DNA of 11,394 nucleotides from Chloroflexia bacterium (GCA_013696525.1 JACCYK010000401.1:1-11394), one strand, 5' to 3'; positions 1 through 7,525 are shown, numbered from the stretch's first letter. The notes: generated from the letters alone by a model not told the origin. A program made the numbers and translations.

Positions 1-1
1 C

Positions 2-787
2 CGCTGGCTGCTTGACGAATGGCTGCAACAGGAGCCGGGTCTCTATGGCGTCTTGCTGGCCTGCCCGCAAAATCCGGTTGATTCAGCGAAGGAGATCGAG
101 CGCTACGCCGCCGAGGAGAAGATCGTCGGCGTCTTCCTGCCGACGGCCGGGGTCAACCCGCTCTGGGGAGACCGCAAGTACGACCCGATCCTGGCCGCCG
201 CCGAGGCGGCGAACTTGCCGGTCTGCCTCCATAGCGTGACCCTCGTCTCGCCAGCCTTTCCCTGCCAGCTCGACCAGTTCGAGAACCACTTCGCGCGCCA
301 GGTACTCTCGCACTCGTTCGGCATGATGGCGAACCTGACCAGCCTGATGCACACCGGCGTCCCGGCCCGCTACCCGAGGCTGCGGGTCGTCTTCACCGAG
401 GCGGGGATCGCCTGGGTGCCGTACATGATGTGGCGGATGGACAAGTACTTCAACGAATACCGACGCATGGTGCCGTTCCTCGAGCAACGGCCGAGCGACT
501 ATATGAAAGAACGGATGTGGTTCGCCACCCAGCCGATCGAGGAGCCGGACAACCCCAAGGACTTGGTGACCACGATTGATCTGCTGGGCGGTCCGGAACG
601 TGTCTTGTACGCATCCGACTGGCCGCATCACGATTTCGACCATCCGCGGGCGATCCTGAAACTGCCGATGCCAATGTCGGCCAAGCGCCGGATCATGGGC
701 GAGAACGCATTGGAGCTGTTCGGCATCCCGCACCCGCATCCCGACGCGGTGAGCGCCGCCGAGCCCGCGTCGGTCCGGGCTGACTAA
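2..787 (+). CDS. Amidohydrolase family 2 protein (ACMSD-like TIM barrel), 5'-truncated
   Basis: The reading frame is open from the left edge to TAA at 785-787, so the true start lies upstream and 261 residues are visible. The protein looks like the C-terminal two thirds of an amidohydrolase-2 (PF04909-type) TIM-barrel hydrolase or decarboxylase, the family of ACMSD and related ring-cleavage decarboxylases. Visible signatures are a strand ending VCLHS with a candidate metal-binding His (codon 230-232), a segment reading YPRLRVVFTEAG that is typical of the family's strand 6, and the C-terminal motif LYASDWPHHD with the candidate metal-ligand/catalytic Asp at 617-619. The N-terminal HxH metal motif expected on strand 1 would be off the left edge and cannot be checked. 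The Rieske gene follows after 3 bp, suggesting co-translation and a role in oxidative breakdown of an aromatic or carboxylic compound. The substrate cannot be told from sequence. An internal TTG at 53 is not the start, because family-like sequence continues upstream of it. Confidence 0.88.
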   Translation, partial: RWLLDEWLQQEPGLYGVLLACPQNPVDSAKEIERYAAEEKIVGVFLPTAGVNPLWGDRKYDPILAAAEAANLPVCLHSVTLVSPAFPCQLDQFENHFARQVLSHSFGMMANLTSLMHTGVPARYPRLRVVFTEAGIAWVPYMMWRMDKYFNEYRRMVPFLEQRPSDYMKERMWFATQPIEEPDNPKDLVTTIDLLGGPERVLYASDWPHHDFDHPRAILKLPMPMSAKRRIMGENALELFGIPHPHPDAVSAAEPASVRAD

Positions 788-790
788 CCA

Positions 791-1147
791 GTGGCGACGT
801 ATGTCGTGGGGCCGGCGGCGGAGTTTCCGGCCGGGACACATCGGGTGATCACGGCCGGCCGGGTCGAGATCGGCGTCTTCAACGTCAACGGCACGTTCTA
901 CGCGATGCCGAACGTCTGCACGCACCAGTTCGGCCCGCTCTGCGAAGGGACCGTCGACGGCACGATGACCGCCTCGGCCGCGACCGGCTGGCGCTACGAA
1001 TGGACCCGCGACGGCGAGATCGTCACCTGCCCCTGGCACGGCTTAGAGTTCGACATCACCACCGGCCGGTGCCTGGCCGCCGCAAAGGTTCGCCTCCGGC
1101 ACTATCTGGTCACGGTCGAGGACGGCCTGGTGACGGTGACGGTCTGA
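791..1147 (+). CDS. Rieske [2Fe-2S] ferredoxin-like protein
   Basis: This 118-residue protein is a single Rieske domain, the size of a stand-alone Rieske ferredoxin that passes electrons to an oxygenase or acts as a small redox partner. The cluster ligands are visible as C43-T-H45 and C80-P-W-H83, followed by GLEFDITTGR, which is typical of the loop after the second ligand pair. The spacer between H45 and C80 is 34 residues, longer than the roughly 16-20 of classical Rieske ferredoxins; it contains a second Cys (C51) and the segment GTVDGTM. There is no signal peptide or membrane segment, so it is cytoplasmic. The GTG start at 791 is chosen because the homologous-looking sequence begins right there and it sits 3 bp after the upstream stop. 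No clear Shine-Dalgarno is seen, which fits translational coupling. No oxygenase gene lies in the window, so its redox partner is unknown. Confidence 0.9.
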   Translation: MATYVVGPAAEFPAGTHRVITAGRVEIGVFNVNGTFYAMPNVCTHQFGPLCEGTVDGTMTASAATGWRYEWTRDGEIVTCPWHGLEFDITTGRCLAAAKVRLRHYLVTVEDGLVTVTV

Positions 1148-1153
1148 GGCGAA

Positions 1154-1274
1154 GTCGTGAGTCGTAGGTCGTAAGTCGTGAGTGGCCGGGTATCAGGCGA
1201 GCATTGGCGCATCGCTAGACACCAGATCGTGGCCGCCAGATGCTCTTCACGACTCACGACTCACGACTCACGTC
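1154..1274. repeat. Palindromic heptamer repeat block (GTCGTGA / TCACGAC)
   Basis: The left arm (1154-1181) is four tandem heptamers: GTCGTGA, GTCGTAG, GTCGTAA, GTCGTGA. The right arm (1247-1274) is four heptamers of the opposite strand: TCACGAC three times, then TCACGTC. The arms pair at about 24 of 28 positions. Inside them is a second short inverted pair, GAGCATTGGCG (1199-1209) against GCCGCCAGATGCTC (1232-1245). The whole could fold as one large interrupted hairpin between the convergent Rieske and solute-binding-protein genes, and might act as a two-way terminator or be a dispersed repeat element. The right arm supplies the stop codon and last residues of the minus-strand gene. Confidence 0.8.
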
Positions 1275-2625
1275 GCAAAGGCTCCGCCGTGCGGTCGAGG
1301 ATGGCGGCGATCGCCTCGTCCAGTGACTGCTTGCCGTAGAAGGCGAGGCTGAATTCCTCGTTGAATGCTTGTTCGACCTCTGGCCAGGTGGCGGTCGCGG
1401 GGAGCCGGCGCATGGCCGGTTCGGAGTCCAGGAAGATACGGGCGCTGGCGGGGGGATCGGTCCGATCGCGCTCGGTCCCGGTGGCGACGCCGTCGTTTGG
1501 GCCGAGGAAGATGGGCGACTCGGCGATGGCCCGGAGCGATGGCACCGTCCGCCCGGCCTCGGCCACGATTGCTTGTCCGTCCGGTCCGTTGGCAAACTCG
1601 ATGAAGGTCCACGCGGCGGCTTTGCTTTCCGACCCGGCGTTCAGGCAGTAGGCATCGGAGTGGAGGATGCCGGCCGTTTCTTCGTGCCGCGGCAGCGGCG
1701 CCACGTCCCAGGTGAAATCAGCGGCCTGGCGCAGGGCCGGCACCACCCGCCGGCTCTGGAGCAGCATCGCGATGTTGCCGGCCATGAACCGGTCGTCGAG
1801 GCTCTGTACGAGCACGTCCGATTCGGATGGCGCGGCCTGATGCACTAGGCTCAAGTCCAGCACGAACTGCATGCCGGCGCGCGCCGCCGGTGTGTCAATC
1901 GTCAGCATTGTTGGCTGATCGAGATCGTCCACGAGCTCGCCGCCGGCCTGCCAAATGAAGGGCGCCACCCGAACCAGGCTGGGCTCGATGCCGATCCCGA
2001 ACTGGTCGGTCTTGCTGTCACCGTCCGTGTCCTGGCTCAGGGCCAGCGCGGCGGAGAGAAAATCGTCCCAGGCCCAATCGGCCGCCGGATAGGTAATCGC
2101 GGCGGCGTCGAACAGGTCGCGATTGTAGTAGACCACCAGGCTGGACAGGTTCTGCGGCAGGCACATCAGCTCGCCATCGAAGGTGAACGCCGCCATCGGA
2201 GCCGGATAGTAGTCGCTCGCGGCGACGACCGCGCTCTGATCCAGGTAGGGTGCGATTGGTTCGAGCGCGCCGGCCGCCGCGAACTGGCCGTAGCGCCGGT
2301 AGTTGATGAGAAACACGTCCGGCGCGTCGCCGGCGGCATAGCCAGTCGCCAGGCGGGCGTAAAAATCGTCCCCGTTGGGGACATACTCGGTTTGCACCGC
2401 GACCTCAGGATGCAATGCGGTAAAGGCCTCAACCATCGTTTCGTAGGCGGCGGCCTCGGCCGGGTCACCCCAGAACTCGAAGCTGATTGTCGCGGCCGGC
2501 GCTCCCCGCGCGGCAATCGTTGGCAGGAGGATCGCCGGGCCGCTGATGAGGGTTACGGCGACCAGCAAGGCCAGGTGGGCTGACCGCGGGTTCCGATTCC
2601 ACGCGCCTATTCGTCGCCGGCCCAT
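1261..2625 (-). CDS. Extracellular solute-binding protein of a sugar-type (CUT1) ABC transporter
   Basis: From ATG at 2625 the protein has 454 residues, normal for family 1 solute-binding proteins, which capture sugars or related solutes outside the membrane for ABC import. Residues 1-45 look like a long Sec signal: a basic start (MGRRR), a hydrophobic core (LALLVAVTLI) and a likely AxA cleavage region around ARGAPA. The mature part starts ISFEFWGDP and has the usual family features: APDVFLINY, LPQNLSSLVVYYNRDLF, and a late WTFIEFANGPDGQ. A calcium-loop-like DTDGDSKTD lies at residues 199-207. No lipobox Cys is seen after the signal, so it may be anchored by an uncleaved signal or released. 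The start is favoured over longer in-frame versions because it opens the signal peptide and has GGGAAG about 8 bases upstream. The gene points away from the proline genes. Its probable permease partners are at 5641-7399. The C-terminus runs into the heptamer repeat. The exact substrate is unknown. Confidence 0.9.
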   Translation of the reverse strand: MGRRRIGAWNRNPRSAHLALLVAVTLISGPAILLPTIAARGAPAATISFEFWGDPAEAAAYETMVEAFTALHPEVAVQTEYVPNGDDFYARLATGYAAGDAPDVFLINYRRYGQFAAAGALEPIAPYLDQSAVVAASDYYPAPMAAFTFDGELMCLPQNLSSLVVYYNRDLFDAAAITYPAADWAWDDFLSAALALSQDTDGDSKTDQFGIGIEPSLVRVAPFIWQAGGELVDDLDQPTMLTIDTPAARAGMQFVLDLSLVHQAAPSESDVLVQSLDDRFMAGNIAMLLQSRRVVPALRQAADFTWDVAPLPRHEETAGILHSDAYCLNAGSESKAAAWTFIEFANGPDGQAIVAEAGRTVPSLRAIAESPIFLGPNDGVATGTERDRTDPPASARIFLDSEPAMRRLPATATWPEVEQAFNEEFSLAFYGKQSLDEAIAAILDRTAEPLRRES

Positions 2626-2824
2626 TCTGGTTCTTCCCAACCGTTGTACCCTGCTCTCGTCCGGGCCGGACCAGGGTAGCGCGGATTCGGCGCCGGGGCG
2701 AACGTAGTTGAGAAATGAAGACGCGATTCCTGACGGCTGGACGATTCGGCCCGGCAGTTCGACAATCTCCACAAGCGTTTATCGGCGTTCCCCTCCGGAT
2801 GCGCGTGGAAAGGAACAAGCCCCA
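2626..2824. other. Divergent intergenic region between solute-binding protein and P5C dehydrogenase
   Basis: These 199 bp separate two divergent starts, so promoters for both directions should lie here. I could not find a convincing -35/-10 pair on either strand. A reading frame on the plus strand extends back to a TTG at 2708, but its translation upstream of 2825 does not look like family sequence. The ribosome site AGGA at 2811-2814 is 10 bases before the P5C dehydrogenase ATG. Confidence 0.4.
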
Positions 2825-4375
2825 ATGCGTGGACCCTATACCAATGAGCCAGCAATCGACTTTTCAATCGAGGAGAACAGGACGGCCATGCGCGCCGCCC
2901 TGGCCGAGGTCGGCGACCAACTGGGGCGGGAATACCCGCTGATCATCGACGGTGAGCGCCGGACGACGGGGCAGTGGATCACCTCGATCAACCCCGGCAA
3001 CCCCAACCAGGTCGTCGGCAAGGTGGCCAAGGCCCGCCCGGCGGACGCCGAGGACGCGCTGTGCGCGGCCGAAACGGCGTTCAAGACCTGGAAGAACGTG
3101 CCGGTCGAGGGCCGGGCCAGCGTGCTCTTTAAGATCGCGGCCATTGTCCGCCGCCGTCGCCTGGAGCTGGCGGCCTGGATGGTCTACGAGCTGGACAAGG
3201 CGTGGGACGAGGCCGAGGGCGAAGTGGCGGAGGCGGTCGATTTCTTGGAATGGTACGGCCGCCAGGCGCTCAAGCTCAATCAGCGACCAGACCTGGGACA
3301 CTTGCCGGACGAGGCGACCGACTATCGCTACTTCCCACTGGGCATCGGGGTCGTCATCCCGCCCTGGAATTTCCCCTGCGCCATCCTGACCGGGCTAACC
3401 GCGGCGCCGGTCGTCGTCGGCAACACCGTCATCCTCAAGCCGGCCAGCAACACGCCGGTGATTGGCTACAAGATGGTCGAGGTTTTCGAAGAAGCGGGAG
3501 TGCCGCCAGGCGTCATCAACTTCCTGCCGGGCAGCAGCGCCGAGATTGGCAACCTCCTGGTGGAGAGCCCGCGGGTTCGCTTCATCGCCTTCACGGGCTC
3601 GCGCGATGTTGGGGTCGAGATCTACGAGAAGGCGGCGAAGGTGCAGCCGGGGCAGCGCTTCCTGAAGCGGGTGACGGCGGAGATGGGCGGCAAGGACGCG
3701 ATCATCGTCGATGCCGAGGCCGACGTCGAGGCCGCGATCGCGGGCATCGTCACCTCCGCCTTCGGTTTCCAGGGCCAGAAGTGCTCCGCCTGCTCCCGCG
3801 CCATCATCCATCAGGATGTGTATGACGCGGTGGTTGATGGCGTGGTCGAGCGGACCCGCGACCTGGTGACGGTCGGCCCCGGCGTGGCGGGGGAGGCGAC
3901 CGTCGGCGCCGTGGTCGACCAGAAGCAGTACGACTCGATCAAGGACTATATCGAGGTCGGCAAGCGGGAAGGGCGGCTGGCGTACCAGGGGGAGAACGTG
4001 GACGGCGACGGGTACTACATCCCGCCCACGATCTTCGCCGACGTGCCGGAGACGGCGCGGATTGCGCGCGAGGAGATCTTCGGGCCGGTCCTGGCCATTG
4101 TCAAGGCGACGGATTTCGATGACGCGCTGCGGATCGCCAACGACTCCGACTACGGCCTGACCGGATCGGTCTACTCCCGGAACCGGGCGGTGCTGGAACG
4201 CGCCCGGCAAGAGTTCGCGGTTGGCAACCTCTATCTCAATCGCAAGAGCACCGGCGCCATGATGGGCGTGCATCCGTTTGGCGGGATCAAGCTCAGCGGC
4301 GCCGGCTCGAAACCGGGCGGTCCCGACTATCTGCTCTCGTTCGTCGAGGCCAAGGCCATCGGCGAGCAACTCTAA
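2825..4375 (+). CDS. pruA: L-glutamate gamma-semialdehyde (1-pyrroline-5-carboxylate) dehydrogenase
   Basis: This 516-residue NAD(P)+-dependent aldehyde dehydrogenase oxidises glutamate semialdehyde (open form of P5C) to glutamate, the second step of proline breakdown, in the cytoplasm. The length and N-terminus (FxNEPxxDFS-type: [10 protein letters not shown], then LIIDGERR) match the monofunctional bacterial P5CDH (RocA/PruA) family. Visible catalytic features are WNFP at 181-184 with the oxyanion Asn182, the cofactor-binding Lys205 in ILKPAS, the glycine motif FTGSRDVG at 256-263, the general base Glu286 in AEMGGKD, and the nucleophile Cys320 in [20 protein letters not shown] at 416-423 is the conserved C-terminal motif. 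The ATG at 2825 is preceded by AGGA at 10 bases and gives the family's usual N-terminus. The proline dehydrogenase gene follows after 30 bp, so the two are almost surely one operon. All key residues are present and the gene looks intact. Confidence 0.97.
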   Translation: MRGPYTNEPAIDFSIEENRTAMRAALAEVGDQLGREYPLIIDGERRTTGQWITSINPGNPNQVVGKVAKARPADAEDALCAAETAFKTWKNVPVEGRASVLFKIAAIVRRRRLELAAWMVYELDKAWDEAEGEVAEAVDFLEWYGRQALKLNQRPDLGHLPDEATDYRYFPLGIGVVIPPWNFPCAILTGLTAAPVVVGNTVILKPASNTPVIGYKMVEVFEEAGVPPGVINFLPGSSAEIGNLLVESPRVRFIAFTGSRDVGVEIYEKAAKVQPGQRFLKRVTAEMGGKDAIIVDAEADVEAAIAGIVTSAFGFQGQKCSACSRAIIHQDVYDAVVDGVVERTRDLVTVGPGVAGEATVGAVVDQKQYDSIKDYIEVGKREGRLAYQGENVDGDGYYIPPTIFADVPETARIAREEIFGPVLAIVKATDFDDALRIANDSDYGLTGSVYSRNRAVLERARQEFAVGNLYLNRKSTGAMMGVHPFGGIKLSGAGSKPGGPDYLLSFVEAKAIGEQL

Positions 4376-4405
4376 CCAGCCCGTCGCGGACGGGCAGGAG
4401 TCGCG

Positions 4406-5395
4406 ATGGCATCGACACGGGCAACACACGGCGCGGATGAAACGACCAGCGGGCTGGCTCGCCTGGGGGCGACGCTGAACCCATTGTTGCGCAAAGGCAT
4501 CCTTGGCGCGACCACGAATCGGGTTGTGATGCGCGGCGTTCAGCGCCATGGCATGCGTCTGGGCGCGGCCCGGTTCGTGGCGGGCGAGACGCTCGAGGCG
4601 GCGGTGCCGGTCCTACGCTCGCTCAACGATCAGGGGTTCCGGACCAACACCACGATCTTGGGTGAGGGCATCGGCGATGAGGAGGCGGCGAGGACGGTTG
4701 TTGTCGCCTACCAAGACGTCCTCGACCGCATCGCCGCCGAGGGCTTGACGACCAACGTCGCCCTTAAGCTGACCCATCTCGGCCTCGATTTGGGAGAAGA
4801 CGTTGCCTACGCCAATGTCGCCAGCCTGGTCGAGCACGCGGCGCGGCATGGCAATTTCATCCGGATCGACATGGAAGAGTCGGCCCGCGTGGACCCCACC
4901 CTCCGCCTCTATCGCCGGCTGCGGGACGCCGGCCATGACAATGTTGGCACCGTCCTCCAGTCGTATCTGTACCGGACCGAGGAGGATTTGGAGCGGTTGC
5001 TGCCGTTGTCACCCAATCTCCGTCTCGTCAAAGGCGCCTACCTGGAACCGGCGTCCGTCGCCTTTCCCGCCAAGGCTGATGTCGACGTGGCGTACCTCCG
5101 GCTGGTGGAGCGGTCGTTGGCCGCCGGCGGCTTCACCGCGATTGCCACCCATGACGACCGGATGATCGAACAGGTCATCGCCTTTGCCGATCGGCACGAC
5201 GTGTCCCGCGATCGGTTCGAGTTCCAAATGCTCCACGGCATCCGCACCCAATTGCAGGCCGACTTGGTCCGGCGCGGCTACCGGGTGCTCGTCGCCACGC
5301 CCTTTGGCCCGGATTGGTATCCCTACCTGATGCGCCGGCTGGCCGAGCGTCCGGCGAACGTGCTGTTCTTCGCCGGGAACATGATCCGGCGGTAA
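4406..5395 (+). CDS. Proline dehydrogenase, monofunctional (PutB/FadM-type)
   Basis: This 329-residue FAD enzyme oxidises proline to 1-pyrroline-5-carboxylate, the first step of proline breakdown, passing electrons to the quinone pool at the membrane face. It is a TIM-barrel PRODH of the stand-alone type, lacking the DNA-binding and P5CDH parts of PutA. Conserved motifs are seen in order: RIDMEES at 153-159, VLQSYLYRT at 183-191, LVKGAYLEP at 207-215, EFQMLHGIR at 272-280, and the substrate-binding helix YLMRRLAE at 307-314 (YxxRRxxE). The start ATG at 4406 has a strong AGGAG at 4396-4400, five bases upstream. It is the second gene of the operon with the P5C dehydrogenase, so both steps from proline to glutamate are encoded side by side. 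No regulator of the pathway is in the window. Confidence 0.96.
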   Translation: MASTRATHGADETTSGLARLGATLNPLLRKGILGATTNRVVMRGVQRHGMRLGAARFVAGETLEAAVPVLRSLNDQGFRTNTTILGEGIGDEEAARTVVVAYQDVLDRIAAEGLTTNVALKLTHLGLDLGEDVAYANVASLVEHAARHGNFIRIDMEESARVDPTLRLYRRLRDAGHDNVGTVLQSYLYRTEEDLERLLPLSPNLRLVKGAYLEPASVAFPAKADVDVAYLRLVERSLAAGGFTAIATHDDRMIEQVIAFADRHDVSRDRFEFQMLHGIRTQLQADLVRRGYRVLVATPFGPDWYPYLMRRLAERPANVLFFAGNMIRR

Positions 5396-5463
5396 CTTGG
5401 CGTCGCGGAGAGTCTGTTGCGTGCCTTCCATACCTGGCGGTCTCCGCCGCGGTTGCCGTTTTC

Positions 5464-5624
5464 GTGTCGCCGGGCGCTAAAGACACCCGGCTGCACCAAC
5501 GGAAGCATCCTGAAGGAAGCTTATTCTGCTTGTCATCAGCGAATCGTGAGGAAATCCAGCACAGCTCAGCTTCCTTTAGGATGCTTTCGGGGGGCAGCCG
5601 GGTGTCTTTAGCTTCCGGCGAGAC
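5464..5624. repeat. Imperfect inverted repeat of about 60-bp arms (MITE/REP-like element)
   Basis: The left arm (5464-5523) and right arm (5565-5624) are imperfect reverse complements around a loop of about 41 nt. Two blocks are nearly perfect: GCTAAAGACACCCGGCTGC (5476-5494, identical in reverse complement at 5594-5612), and AAGCATCCTGAAGGAAGCT (5503-5521, one mismatch against 5568-5586). The arms differ mainly in a 7-8 base patch between these blocks. No transposase is encoded. The element sits between the proline dehydrogenase stop and the first permease, and could be a non-autonomous mobile or dispersed palindrome, or act as a terminator of the proline operon. Confidence 0.85.
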
Positions 5625-5640
5625 CAAGACCGGTATTGCG

Positions 5641-6561
5641 GTGGCCGCGCCGCGCCGGAAACTCGTCTGGCCCCGGCCGCGACTGAGCTACACCGGTCAG
5701 TTGGTCCTGATGCTGCTTCCCTTCGTGGCGGGGTTGCTGCTCCTGGGGATTGGGCCGGCGCTGGCGGGATTGCCGCTGGCGCTGACGCACTACAACCTCT
5801 TGCGGCCGCCGGTCTTCGCCGGGCTCGCCAACATCCAGGAGATGCTAGGCGACCAGGTGTTCCGGCGGGCGCTCTTCAATACGCTGTTCTACATCGTGGT
5901 CGCCGTGCCGCTGCGGTTGGCCGGGGCCCTCCTGCTGGCAGTGTTGTTGGCCGCCAGCGTCCGGGGCGTCGTCGTCTTTCGCGGCGCCGTCTATCTGCCG
6001 ACCGTGATTCCGGACGTGGCCTGGGCGCTGGTCTGGCTCTGGGTGCTCAACCCGTTCCATGGCCCGCTCAACCAGATGTTGGGATTGTTCGGCCTTCCCG
6101 GGCCGTTGTGGCTGACTGGCGAATGGAGCTCGCGGGTCGCGATCGTGCTCATGCTGTTCTGGCAGTTGGGCGAGGGATTCATCATCTGCTTGGCCGCGCT
6201 GGCCGGCGTGCCGCGCGCCTTGCTCGACCAGGCCGCGGTCGATGGCAGTACGGCCAAGCAGACCTTCTGGCGGATCACCCTGCCGGTCATCGCGCCGGTG
6301 CTGCTGGTGCTGCTGGCACGGGACACGGCGGCCAGCCTGAAAGCGACCGCGGTGCCGGGGCTGATCTTCGAGCCCAGCACCGGCATGCGTGAAGGCGGGT
6401 TCTTCCTTCCTAATTACATCTATGAGACCGCCTTCGAGTATCTCCGGTTCGGCTATGCCTCGGCCATGACCTGGGCCCTGTACGGCTTAACCGCGCTCGC
6501 GATCTGGGTGCAATTCCGAATGGTCCAACGCTGGAGCGTTTCGGTTGACGGGGATGATTAG
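5641..6561 (+). CDS. Sugar ABC transporter permease, UgpA/MalF-like (CUT1)
   Basis: With the GTG start at 5641 this is a 306-residue inner-membrane permease, one half of the channel of an ABC importer. It has about six hydrophobic segments, the first around residues 18-48 (LVLMLLPFVAGLLLLG). The cytoplasmic EAA-like loop that contacts the ATPase is seen at about 195-215, with key residues DQAAVDGST and WRITLP. The start is uncertain: the frame is open far upstream, through the inverted repeat and into the proline dehydrogenase gene. ATG at 5581 and GTG at 5602 are in frame but lie inside the repeat arm, and none of the candidates has an ideal ribosome site. The second permease overlaps its 3' end, so they form an operon. 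The expected binding protein is at 1261-2625 on the other strand. No ATPase gene is in the window, which is common for CUT1 systems that share an MsmK/UgpC-type ATPase. Confidence 0.9.
   Translation: MAAPRRKLVWPRPRLSYTGQLVLMLLPFVAGLLLLGIGPALAGLPLALTHYNLLRPPVFAGLANIQEMLGDQVFRRALFNTLFYIVVAVPLRLAGALLLAVLLAASVRGVVVFRGAVYLPTVIPDVAWALVWLWVLNPFHGPLNQMLGLFGLPGPLWLTGEWSSRVAIVLMLFWQLGEGFIICLAALAGVPRALLDQAAVDGSTAKQTFWRITLPVIAPVLLVLLARDTAASLKATAVPGLIFEPSTGMREGGFFLPNYIYETAFEYLRFGYASAMTWALYGLTALAIWVQFRMVQRWSVSVDGDD
6533..6536 (+). promoter_or_regulatory. Ribosome binding site (GGAG) favouring the TTG start of permease 2
   Basis: GGAG lies 8 bases before TTG 6545 and 17 bases before the alternative ATG 6554. 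The spacing favours TTG, though ATG would normally be the preferred codon; the difference is three residues. Confidence 0.4.
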
Positions 6562-7399
6562 GTTGACTCGCCACGGCTCGCTTACCGACGCCGTCCGCTA
6601 CGTCCTCTATTGCCTGGTCGCGTTGCCCTTCGTCCTCCCGGTCTGGTGGGTGATCGCGCTCGCCTTGCGGCCAACTGGGCAGCCCCTGGGCGGCGATCTG
6701 CTGCCGGTTCCCTGGCCGCCCGCGACCGAGAATCTGGGTCGGGTGTTCGAGGTCGTCGATTTCGCCCGCTTTCTCGCCAACTCGGCCTTTGTCGTCGCGG
6801 TGACGGTGCCGGTGACGATCCTGGTTGCCTCGTGGGCCGGGTTTGCCCTGGCCCAACTGCCGGGCCGGTGGCGGACCCGGATCGTCGTCCTCGCGATCGC
6901 GGTGGCGATGCTGCCGCTGACCGCGATCTGGCTGCCGCGCTTCATCTTGATTCGGGAGCTGGGGCTGATCGACAACCTCTGGGCCTTGACCCTCGATGCC
7001 CTGATCGCCACCTCGCCGTTCAACGTGTTGATCTTTCTCTGGAGCTTTGCCCGGATCCCGGACGGTATCTACGAGGCGGCGCGGCTCGATGGCGCCTCCG
7101 CCTTCCGGATTTGGGGCGGGATCGCGATGCCGCTGGCGCGGCCGACGATCATCGCGGTGGCGGTGCTGACCTTTGCCCATCACTGGAGCAGTTTCATCGA
7201 GCCGGCGCTCTACCTCCGCTCGACCGCCAACATGACGGTCACGCTCGGCCTGACGATGCTGCAGCAGCTCGACCGCGGCGATTGGCCGGTGCTGATGGCC
7301 GGCATCCTGATCGCCATCGGCCCGGTGGTGCTCGCCTTCCTCCTCAGCCACCGCGCCTTCCTCCACGATGTCCGGGACGCTGGTTGGATCGGCCGCTGA
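6545..7399 (+). CDS. Sugar ABC transporter permease, UgpE/MalG-like (CUT1)
   Basis: The protein has 284 residues from TTG 6545 (281 from ATG 6554) and is the second membrane half of the importer. It opens with a hydrophobic helix (about 18-41), has further helices near 78-104, 111-130, 155-170, 200-212 and 247-267, and carries a clear EAA loop at 175-198, read as IYEAARLDGASAFRIW then AMPLARP. The region after it (HHWSSFIEPALYL) replaces the family's usual WNxFxxPL motif with a recognisable variant. It overlaps the end of the first permease by 17 bp (or 8 bp from the ATG), a sign of translational coupling. The last residues lack the usual GavKG-type tail of the MalG family, ending GWIGR. Substrate is not predictable, and pairing with the solute-binding protein at 1261-2625 is inference from the shared CUT1 type. 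Confidence 0.92.
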   Translation: MTGMIRLTRHGSLTDAVRYVLYCLVALPFVLPVWWVIALALRPTGQPLGGDLLPVPWPPATENLGRVFEVVDFARFLANSAFVVAVTVPVTILVASWAGFALAQLPGRWRTRIVVLAIAVAMLPLTAIWLPRFILIRELGLIDNLWALTLDALIATSPFNVLIFLWSFARIPDGIYEAARLDGASAFRIWGGIAMPLARPTIIAVAVLTFAHHWSSFIEPALYLRSTANMTVTLGLTMLQQLDRGDWPVLMAGILIAIGPVVLAFLLSHRAFLHDVRDAGWIGR

Positions 7400-7446
7400 C
7401 CAACCGGGGAGGCCAAGCCGCGATCGCGTGACCACGGCGCCGACCC

Positions 7447-7475
7447 TTGCCGGAACCGGCTTTGTTAACTATCAT
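7447..7475 (+). promoter_or_regulatory. Candidate sigma70 promoter of the TIR-STAND gene
   Basis: TTGCCG (7447-7452, four of six matches to TTGACA) is separated by exactly 17 bp from TATCAT (7470-7475, five of six matches to TATAAT). It lies in a short AT-richer patch within the 126-bp gap, and about 50 bases before the ATG at 7526. This would let the TIR-STAND gene be transcribed apart from the permease operon. Confidence 0.45.
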
Positions 7476-7525
7476 TCGGCGGCGGACGAAGCGGAAACTG
7501 AACGTTGGATGGAGTTGGTGGGGCG

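Noticed and set aside
83..1039. A 318-codon open frame on the minus strand across the amidohydrolase and Rieske genes
   Set aside because: It is rich in Arg, Gly, His and Asp with no family-like motif, and lies antisense to two well-supported genes. It is a typical GC-rich shadow.
1154..1274. CRISPR array
   Set aside because: Units are 7 bp with no spacers, and the two arms are inverted to each other.
2708..2824. A longer N-terminus of P5C dehydrogenase from TTG 2708
   Set aside because: The extra 39 residues do not resemble the family, while ATG 2825 gives the usual 516-residue form with a ribosome site.
3395..4549. A 384-codon minus-strand open frame opposite the proline genes
   Set aside because: Composition is that of antisense of GC-rich coding sequence, and it covers both the P5CDH active-site region and the start of PRODH, which are clearly real.
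5436..5448. GGCGG-TCT-CCGCC as a terminator after proline dehydrogenase
   Set aside because: The stem is only 5 bp and the T run (TTTT) is 10 bases further on, not directly after it. The nearby large inverted repeat is a better candidate for ending transcripts.
5175..5627. Matching peptides (SRVSLAPGDTKT on the minus strand, SRVSLASGETKT on the plus strand) that might suggest two related small genes
   Set aside because: The likeness is fully explained by the inverted repeat at 5464-5624 being read outward from each arm; neither frame has other support here.
7449..7460. GCCGG-AA-CCGGC followed by TTTGTT as a terminator of the permease operon
   Set aside because: A 5-bp stem with a 2-base loop cannot fold well, and the tract is better explained as the spacer of the candidate promoter.
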